Positions 10,501 to 18,900 of a stretch of DNA of 64,000 bases are shown piece after piece (within the stretch, counting starts at the first letter, position 1; each line of letters opens with the position of its first letter). Source of the stretch: Trileptium ribeirensis (Eukaryota > Nematoda > Enoplea > Enoplida > Thoracostomopsidae); NCBI GenBank assembly GCA_030248225.1, contig JASANE010025076.1, forward strand, positions 1 to 64,000. The letters are read 5' to 3'. The translations under genes were made by a program, and so were the position numbers. The notes beneath the pieces are model-generated. The model was not told where the DNA came from, searched no databases, and worked only from the letters and a program-made list of their open reading frames with translations.

Positions 10501-11746
10501 TAATTTGTACAACATTGTCTCGGGTAACTCCAATATTGTTGCATTGCTTAGTGCGTCTCGGAGGGTCAAGTTGTAGCAAACGTTTGTTACTGTCATACAA
10601 GAACTCGACCTCATTGTCGTCAAGCATCTCGATATGTCCTATTGTTTGTCCGGCGTGTATGGCGACGGGAAAGTTCCCAAAGTTCATTAGTGCTATTGGT
10701 ATCATGCGTTGGCCAGTAAGAACCAGGGAGTGAGCGATGGCAACGTCCCTGATAAAGGGGTCAGGCACAAACAAGGCTTGACCTGTCGGTGGTTGAGTGA
10801 TTTCCGGGATGGCGTTGATGAATAATTCTGTGTTCGGTGGTACTTGAGTGTACTTCCTGGTTACAACGTTGATAACTGGGGGTCTATAGTCTCCTTGGTC
10901 GGCGAAAGGTGCCGAGCAATTCTCAGTCCCGTTAGATAGGTCCAGACAGCGGTCTTTGAAGTTTATAGCGACATATGGTAGTAATGCCATAAAGTCGGTG
11001 CCCAGAATACATTCGTACGGTGTATCTGTTGTTACCTGAAAGTCACATGGTGTGCTTAACGATCCTATTGTGATCGGTGCTTTTACTACTCCGCTGATGG
11101 TCAGTTCTTGTTGTGTAGCCGATACTATGCGGGTAGTGGTTGTGTCACGAGGGACCAGTCCTAAACGGGCAGCTAGGGCTTGGGACATAATTGAGACGTC
11201 GGCTCCAGTGTCTACAAGTGTCATGACAGGGGTACCAAGTATGGTTGCGTTAATAAGCAGTGGTGTATTACCTGCGTTCATGGTGTTTAGTTGTCTAGTG
11301 AACATACCTTGACGAGGTACACGGCGGGGATCACGAGTGGGAGCGGCAAATAGTTCGTCGTCCTCGATGAAGACGAGTTCTTCCTCGGAGGAGTTACGTG
11401 ATGTTAGTAGTCGGTTTGAACGACGTGGGGCACGGTTGGACGCGACGGACACGCGCGGCCTCCCCGAGGGCCCAACCGTGACCTCAGTCGGTGAAGTTCG
11501 GTCTGTATGAGGAAAGTCGTCTTCCTCGGGTGGAGCGCTCGGTAGTCGGTGTTTTGCTTGGATCCATAGAATGGCTTTCTTAGGCTTACTATCGGACCTA
11601 ATTAGTCGTCCTCGACATGGGAACCATCGGGGAATATAATATCCGTACTTAGGTGGGACCTTGCATTTGGTCATGAAATAGATCAGACTGATCAGTCCCA
11701 CCACGACGGTGATGAGGAAGTAGGGCAAGAATCCCGTGTATTCCAC
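7535..11746 (-). CDS. pol: Pol polyprotein of retroelement A: membrane anchor, protease, RT, RNase H, integrase core
   Basis: This 1403-codon frame begins formally at a GTG. Residues 5-25 are a strong hydrophobic span followed by a basic Cys-containing tail, apparently the envelope anchor rather than Pol. The aspartic protease is at about 160-260 (DTGA at 179-182), followed by a beta-rich region at about 290-390 of the kind found after protease in gypsy elements. RT spans about 480-670 (LCVDFRKLN, SLDLNKGFWQ, YIDD 637-640). RNase H is at about 780-900 (QTDASGYALG, TDHKPL, NADGLSR). A Pro-rich spacer occupies about 905-1180. Integrase has an HHCC finger (His1225, His1232, Cys1262, Cys1265) and D1295, D1355, E1389 of the DDE triad. 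The frame breaks right after the Glu motif. Upstream the same frame is closed by TGA 11822-11824. Confidence 0.92.
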   Translation of the reverse strand: MEYTGFLPYFLITVVVGLISLIYFMTKCKVPPKYGYYIPRWFPCRGRLIRSDSKPKKAILWIQAKHRLPSAPPEEDDFPHTDRTSPTEVTVGPSGRPRVSVASNRAPRRSNRLLTSRNSSEEELVFIEDDELFAAPTRDPRRVPRQGMFTRQLNTMNAGNTPLLINATILGTPVMTLVDTGADVSIMSQALAARLGLVPRDTTTTRIVSATQQELTISGVVKAPITIGSLSTPCDFQVTTDTPYECILGTDFMALLPYVAINFKDRCLDLSNGTENCSAPFADQGDYRPPVINVVTRKYTQVPPNTELFINAIPEITQPPTGQALFVPDPFIRDVAIAHSLVLTGQRMIPIALMNFGNFPVAIHAGQTIGHIEMLDDNEVEFLYDSNKRLLQLDPPRRTKQCNNIGVTRDNVVQIISEQKKTIDTERSIQVLSKIDFGQTTLNPFELKQLKTTISENADIFSVHPFDLGRCGVHQHRIVTGDARPIKQVPYRLAHSLREPLREELNNMVEAGLITPSDSPWGSPIVYVTKSDGTLRLCVDFRKLNVVAERDLYPLPRIDDILGCLRNTKFMSSLDLNKGFWQLELDPETKEKTSFVTVHGQYEYNVLPFGLNSSPGAFQRCMSIILKGLEWERCLIYIDDILVFSPTFEQHLADLITVFDRFRKANLKLKPSKCQFGQKQLKYLGHIISSEGVKPDPEKTAAIDNYKRPETLKQLQSFLGLVGYYHKFIPHYSEICEPLNALRRKDSEFKWTPQCEEAFGKLRKALVQEPLLIYPDFSKPFILQTDASGYALGAVLSQKTDKGTLPIAYASKSLVDYQRRYPAIETEALAIRWAALHFRHYLLGHEFHVETDHKPLKALFERPPRNSRLAQWRNELLMEFGGFNIEYRPGKANANADGLSRDPRHDVEFSHSSDEDEQDEQDHPRMVAVAVKGQDRGKGKAPAKPPRRFPTEEIWKRLTRQLLGLPPDAPVTLPPEYVRERFYRMFGGSDHDPLPDPTRFIFCGDIDDPWPEGVEIPGRRTTAPGPPESTDKPTHAPSSAPEPPARPPQPQEPPTAPTPPAPGAASESSTRATAGTPEPARPQTLPTTARQRYGGLPEVEEFDTLIKVAYACGPRIQLQRPEQVYDTGEHIYLPHFQQYEGRNLLNYLPYIQRRDKQFGPIWWYLHTRQSPADEKAATALKLEAHHYRLCPDTAILYLHPIMPNDHRPKLCVPRLLIRQILKHEHDTLFGGHPGRDRLLSKLKQFYYWETMSKDVDEYVKRCVICQRSRNLPQNVRAALGENPLASAPMHRMFVDILDTRVLSRNGNRYVIAFIDQFTKLVIAAALPDQTAKSVAKVFVEDVVCRYGAPEELVSDRGGCFVSEVMEALCARLHTFKRETLSYNPKANGEIERFNRTLLFFSKF

Positions 11747-11821
11747 AGCGGGGAGATTAACTACACTAAGTACTTGGTCCTTAGCTATCTGCGCGACCGC
11801 AAATTGATAGCTTTGGCGTTG

Positions 11822-11824
11822 TCA
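11822..11824 (-). other. In-frame TGA separating env ectodomain from its apparent membrane anchor
   Basis: On the minus strand a TGA occurs about 26 codons before the anchor-containing start of the pol frame. It is in the same phase (position modulo 3) as both the upstream gag-env ORF and the pol ORF. With the MITE disregarded, this single codon closes an otherwise continuous frame. Whether it is a mutation or the natural end of an envelope lacking its anchor cannot be told from one copy. Confidence 0.65.
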
Positions 11825-11854
11825 AGTGAGTCCCAAGTCAGAGGTCTTAGTGCA

Positions 11855-12921
11855 GGTTTCACAGAATAATGAGTGCAAAAAAAGCGCCCTTTTTTCTCAA
11901 AAACCACCCAAAAAAACAAAAAATCTATAAAACATATAAATTTTTTTCTTTAAAAACCTAAATTTTAGCATCACAAAAAAAAAAACTTCACTAAAAACCA
12001 AACAAAAAAACAAAAAAAACTAAAAAACAAAATATATTATATTATTTCTAAAAAAAACATATATAAATTTTTATTTTAAATAACTACTTGTTAGATATTT
12101 AAATCTCTAACAGATAGCTGTAAGAGATTTTAGTCTTATACAGAGAGCCAATAAATACAAAAATCTCTAACAACTAGATGTTAGAGACTAAAATCTCTAA
12201 CCGCTAGCCGTTACAGATTTTTGTCTCTAATGGCTAGTTGTTAGAGACTTTTGTCTCTTACAGCCAGCTGTAACATACAAAAGTCTCTAATAGCTATTCA
12301 TTAAAATTTCAAATATTTAATCACAGCGGTCATTTCCAATCGAGCTAAAGTGCTATACCTAAAGCAATTATGGCAGGTATGGTAAATGCAGTCTGGGTAT
12401 CGAATCACACCGCAAAATACAAATTCAGTAGCAAAGAAAATAATTACGACTGTAAAGATTACGAAAAATTTGTCTCCAATGGTTAGCTGTTAGAGACTTT
12501 TGTTTCTAACAGCCAGCTGTAACATACAAAAATTTCTTATAGCCAATCGTTAAATATTTGAAATTCTAATGAATAGCTATTAGAGATTTTTGTATGTTAT
12601 AGTTGGCTGTAAGAGACAAAAGTCTAAAAAACCAACCAATAGAAAAAAAAAAACTCAACCTTCTTAACAAATATAATTCTCTAACAACTAGTTGTGATAG
12701 ATTTTTGTATTTATTGGCTATTTGTATAAGACTAAAATATCTTACAGCTATCTGTTAGATATTTAAATATCTAACAAGCAGTCATTAAAGACAAAAATCT
12801 CTAGCAGCCGTTTTCAAGAAACTAAAATATGATATAGCCGTCCATTAGAGATTTTTGTTTCTTGCAGACGGCTGTTAGAGACAAAAGTGCCCACTTTTTG
12901 CACTCATTATTCTGTGAAACC
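11855..12921. mobile_element. MITE-like element inserted in the env region of retroelement A
   Basis: Terminal inverted repeats begin GGTTTCACAGAATAATGAGT at 11855 and are mirrored at the right end at 12921. Flanking 4-mers are tgca (11851-11854) and taca (12922-12925), a possible 4-bp target duplication with one mismatch. The 1067-bp interior is AT-rich, has no coding potential, and is packed from about 12080 to 12880 with imperfect palindromes of the type TCTCTAACNGCTAGNTGTTAGAGA. It interrupts the envelope coding region, so it landed after, or in a parent of, this copy. MITE length plus four bases is a multiple of three, so the reading phase is the same on both sides. The superfamily is not identified. 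Confidence 0.82.
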
Positions 12922-15900
12922 TACATTGTTTGGTACCGGATAGCCGGTCAATAGTGATATTTGGTCCGAATTTTATTGTGATCTTCTCGGGTTTCAGCAT
13001 GCTAGTAAGTACAATTGACCCTATGACTAACTGGGTGTAGTTTCCGTGCGGAAACCACAAAACTCCATTTGGCGGAACCTTTATTGCCTTACCCATTGTT
13101 ACGTGCGCTAGTTGTCTCCGATTTGTCAGAATAACCTCAGGTTCATTAGTCCGAATTAATACGCCTTGTATGGTCGTGTGTACGGATGTGTCGTTGGCAA
13201 GTGGGCCTATCAATGAGTGGTTGCTGCATGTGTGTTTAATGGTCTCGGGTGCATGTTCACCTGCAATAATCCATTCTAAGCAATTGGTACTATGATCGGT
13301 TATCAGCGCGTGTGGTTCACAAAAAGCGATTCCTGGTCTTTGCTTGCATGCTCCCAGGTTTAATGATTCGAAACGAATGTGCCCTAAGCGGGCGGCGTAT
13401 TGAGGGAGCGGCAATCTCAGCTGCGTCAGCGTGGCGGGTGCATTCCAGCCAGTATTATAGATCCGAAAATACGGACGTACATCATTGCGCATCGGCAATG
13501 GTAGTTGCAGTATGAATCCAAATCGAAATGCTGTTAAGTCTACGCTTACGGGCATGACGCGGCCAAACTGATAGGCGAGGCTAGGTTCGCGCATTAGAAT
13601 AGTTTTGGAGATGCGTGGATCCATAGAAAATAACCGTCGTAGCATGACGACATCGATAACGGCGGGAGATAATTCGCCGTTCAGCATGGACTCCATTATA
13701 GCTTGTACCGACGAGCGCATATTGGCTCGAAGGATGTGATCTATTAGCTGGTGATGTACATGTGCGATCTCTTTCTGATCGGCGCATCTAACCTGTTCGA
13801 TCATAGAGACTACCTCTTGCATGCTATGATGTAAGAATGCGTAAATGTCCTCGTTTGCTCGTGTCAGTTGCCTTATGGCTTTAGTGTTTCGAAAAGAGAC
13901 ATCGTTGGTCTCGCGCATGAATTTCTCGAGGACAGTTACCTGCTGGCGAACATTGTTGATGTGTACTCCATTAGAAAAAGCCATTCCCAGGCCTAAGAAG
14001 CCTGAGACAGCTCCTGCAGCGGCGGCAATCAAGCTGGCAAAGCGCTTTTCCCTTTTATGCGTGAGGTCACACAGTTGCTCGTTTGCGACGCAAAAAGAAT
14101 GCACAAGCAGCGAATAATAGTTAGTGTCCAGTACGCCATGATAGGCGTCGTCTAACTCGCGTTCCAAAGCGCTCAAGGTCTCATGCAGCTGTGGATATTC
14201 GGTGCAGTTGACCTTCCGGCAGCAGTCAGCGCGGCATGATCCGTTCGCTTCATAAGGTGGACAGAATTTACTCACATAGGGATCGGACTTACGTTCCCAA
14301 TCGCGAAGTGATAATTGCAGTACCACTGGCAAATGCGTTGTTTGGTCGGAGGTGACCACCAAGCCCTGTGGCTCGATGACCACTCCCACTTGTCGATTGA
14401 CAAAAGCACCTAAGCGCGAGATTGAGTCGCTAAATGGCGAAAGCGTGGCGCGTGTTGAGCTAAGCGCTGAGAGCCAAAGTAGTAATAAAATTGTACAGAC
14501 CCTCCACATACCTGAAGGATGCCCGAGGCCATTACTGAGGCTCGGTGAAGAGGGTCGTACCCCATTTCGACTGGGTTCCCTCATGGTCTTGATATTCGCG
14601 GTCTGTTCCGTAGTGTCGTTTTCAGTCTCCCCGTCGCTCATCTCTGTGTCACTCGACTCAGTTGTGCTTTCTTGCTGGGCGGAGTCGCTAGTGGAGTCGT
14701 CCTCCGACTCCTCGTCAGATGAGTCGAGGTAAGCGGCCAATGCCGTGTTTAATTGTTCGTCCAAATTCGGGACGGAGCAGTCGGTGTCATCGTCCGGAAA
14801 CAAGCATAGTTCCGAGATTAGGCGGTCCCTGCCTATCTTTAGTCCGACTGACGTGTCTCCCTCTGTCTCAAGCAGTGCGGCTATATCGGGGCGTCGCAAA
14901 AGCCTCAAGCGTGCACTGAGCAGTACTAGTCGAGCGAGTTTGTGGGTTTCGTCGTCAAATTCCATATTGCTTATTACTTGGTCAACAAAGGAGTTGACTG
15001 GAACACCTCGTGTATCTTGGTTTTGGTAAATGAATTCGATCAAATAATTCGCCTCGCACAAGAGGTCATGTAACTCGAGGTTCGCCTCACGGAAAGTTTT
15101 CTGCATTCTGGCTGATTGGATTCCGACATAGAAAGGCCAGTGCGGTGCGACGTATCCATCCGGGAGGATGGACGCGCAAGCTGTACTCAACGTACCGTCG
15201 TAGGTCCACCTTCCTCGTTGACCGTAAAAGTAGCAGCTTAAGCCTATGTCCCATGAATCTCTAGTGTGGCATTCGTGGCACCGTCGACATACCGGATCCC
15301 TGTCCAACTCCACCTCGAATTCTCTCTCAATTACCTGTTGGAGCGTGTGGCCATTCACGCATTGGCCCACCAGTTCTATGAAAGATTCCAACGAGGCAAG
15401 AGTTACGGGACCGAGATATATTCCCGTCATACAGTGCCCGATTGGAGAAGCCATGCCTAATATACTGCTTAGCATAGCAGCATCCCGCTGTAAGGCAGGG
15501 CGAGTGCTAACTTCGAAACGAAGCTCGAAAAGTCGGCTTAAATTGTTCAGTTGTTCCATTACGACCGTTACTCTCCTATAAAAGAGAGCTTGCGGTTGCA
15601 ATGCCAGCGGTTGTCCGAAGTCAGCGTTAATCTCACTGGCCCGAAAGTTGATTGGTATAAGTCCCTCAGCTGGCTCGTCACGCGCATCATCGGTCAGTCC
15701 GATGCGAGGGAATTGGTAAGTTGCGGTCTCGGTATGGTCCGTAGACATAGTGAACAGTGTGTCAGTCCCGAGAATTCGGTTACGTTCCTCGTCCGTCAAC
15801 GCTCTAACTCGTCCAAGTTCGATCGGCATATTGTCGGGAAGACAAAGTCCAGACATGTCCAATAGTTGTTCGTCAAGTCGGTGTACTCGTTCGTTGTTAG

Positions 15901-18900
15901 CGTCTCGTGTAAAGTTAAGCAAGTTCTCAGGTCCCATGCAAACGTCCGAGTCCTCACTAATCACGCTCACAGATTCCTCCGAATTACCCGGGGACATACA
16001 TGGTCTCCCTTCGACGGATTCCTCAGTGGTCGTACCTGTTTCCTTTGGGTTGCCCGAATTACCCGAGGGCATACTTGGCGCCTCTTCGACGGGTCCCAAG
16101 ATATCGCTGGAGACGTCGGCCAACGTATCAGTGGAGTCGCCTAAATTACCCGGGCGCATACTAGGCGTCCCTTCGATAGGGTCTCCACGAACATTCTCGA
16201 CCAATGGATCCGAACTTATCTCGTGCACACTTTCCGTAGCGATACTGCCACTATCGCTGCTCTCGCCCATATCGTTTCCTCCGGCAGCACCATCTCCTTC
16301 CTCAGAACAGATAGACAATTGACTGGCTCGCAGGCTTAAGTCGATACCGTCATCCGATGGTGCACGCGGAAGTTCGTTGTTGTTTTCGCGACGCACTTCC
16401 CACACCCCTTCACTATGCCACTCTCGTGCGTCAGGGCTGGGTTCGCGTCGGTACCAGTCGGCATTCGGATCCACCCAATTGGCCCAAAATTCTTCGTCAT
16501 CCAGCATGCGTTCTTCATCCATCTCACTCTCACTGCACTCATTATACCTATCATCAGGTCCATCTGGCGCAGCAGTCACGCCGTACTTAAGCTCGTTCTC
16601 TGTTTCATTTTCACCGTTATCACGCTCCTGCAGGGTACCCTGAAGTAAATTGCATATTTTCGCTTCGCTAAGATAGTTCGCATCGCTCGCCGCGGATCCG
16701 CTTCGTTCAGAGAGGAGTTCATCCGACTCCTTCACTTCAACAACTTCAACAAGTTCAACACACTCAGCGCTATCCTTCACGCTGACTTCACGACAAGATT
16801 CATTGAAAAAACTTAGCTCATTACAAGTCACGTCGTTGCGCGCTTCAACGACGGTGGGCGCGACGGAAGCCTCACAATGCAGAGGACAGTCTTTATTCGC
16901 CACCCTGCCATCTACATCCCCGTACCTGGGCAGACCCCGGGCAATACTTTCAGCCCCAACGATCATACCCGCTTCATCGGCGCAATCGGCCGCGAACCCG
17001 TCGCTACCTCCGCTTGGGTACGGGTGACAAGGGCGGCCCCGGTCAGCATCAAGGAAGGACCCAATGACCGTGGAACCCCTTGCCAATGAGGTCGGGAAAG
17101 TCACCTCAAGTCCATCAGTAGCATACTTCGCCGGCTCGAAGTAGCATTCAATTACATCAACATCACTTCCATTATCATCTTCCAACAATTCACTAAGGCT
17201 ACAAGCGCGTCCTAACTTAGGCAAATCAATACACTCATACGACACACAATTCTCATCATCACACAAGGGACGACCCGCGCGGCGGTCCGGCCCACATACT
17301 ACATCATACGACCTATAATTTAGAACGGAACTAGGGCTAGGTGGCCTTAATGAGGTACCATCATCATCCAACCTAGCCTCCCTCATTCCTGGTCGTCCGC
17401 CGACCTCTAAAAACTCCATGGGTGCCTCACACGGCGACCCGAATAAATTCAATTCTTCCTGAGCCATATCAACATCATCGGCTTCCCTGCCGGAATCATC
17501 AACATCAACACTCTCAACACACGGATGGCCAGCCACAGAGGAGGAAAATAATAATAATGGCTCATCAAATACAACAACATCATCTTCATCCACAATCTCT
17601 GCAGTCATCTCCAAAGAGCTGGGGGTCCCGGAATTCCCCCTTGAGGTGATTCCCTGGGGAGTACCGGTTTTAAAATCAACACTTCCTTTAACATCTCTCA
17701 ACCTATAATTTTGAACACAGCCGTCTTCCATTTCCTCACAAATTTCCATACTTCCATCGCTATCTTCCATTGCGGTTAAAGTTCGTGCGTTCATACCGGA
17801 CCCACGCATGGCCGGACAGTTCGATTGACTAGTCGATCGCTCGCCTCGCTGTTCGCCATCCACTTCGCTCGCGGACATATATACAAGTGGATCAACACCC
17901 GCGCTGGGTGCGTCCACACACAACATAGACAATCCCTCTCCCACGTATCCCTCTTTTTTGTGTTTTGTGTTTTCTTGGCTATATACAGTATTAACAAGCT
18001 CAATTTTGTATTGTTCGTCGTCCAAGTCCCTAGGGCACAATTCCATAAGTCCGGGGCTGTCCATACCCTGAACTAGTTCACGGCTCCGTGGAAGACGCGC
18101 GGCGTCAGCCCACGAAGTGGACGTGATCACGTTCAGGTGTCTCTCAACAAGTCCTTCCATAGTCTCAAAATCGTCCAAGTCATCGTGTCTGTTTATCAGA
18201 TATCCGTCGTCGTCGTACAATGGTTCGTCAGTCGTCGCGATAGCGTTCACACGTCCAGTTGGTTCACTATGTCCTAATTTACCTTGAATCATACCCAGCT
18301 CACGACTAAGCACCTCTAATCGATGGGTAGTAGCTGGGCTCGGTTCCCTATTTCCACTACCTTGCGATGCGCTACAATTTAATTGATATCGCCGGCGCGG
18401 TACAGCGCCGCTATTCCGGTTGTTGTCGTCCCGTGAATAAAATCGGCCAGGTTGCAATTGCTGGGGCCCCATGCCTCTATTAGGTGGGGGTCGTTCGCTC
18501 TGGGCGCGTTGATACCCATAGGCCGGTGCCGGCCGGTTGTTATAGCTGTCGTTTCCGCGAGTATTATTGGCAAATCCCGGCGGTGGTCGGCCATACTGTG
18601 GCCCCGCTTGATTGGGCCCGCTAGGTCGCATTCCCGCATTGGGTGGATTGTTCCACCCGGAATTATTCCGATATCCGTTTCCATTTTCGGGTCGCCGAAA
18701 CTGTGGCGGTGGGCCTCCTCGACCCACATTATAGTTATCGTTTCGTGGGTATGCACCCACACCATTTCTCGGTCCGGGCGGCCCTGGCTCTCGGCGCACA
18801 GCTCCAGATGCGTATGCTGCGGCTGGCTCGACATTGCGCGGCGCACCATTCACGGCGGCAGGCGGATAACGCACGTTATACGGACATTCGCGCATGACGT

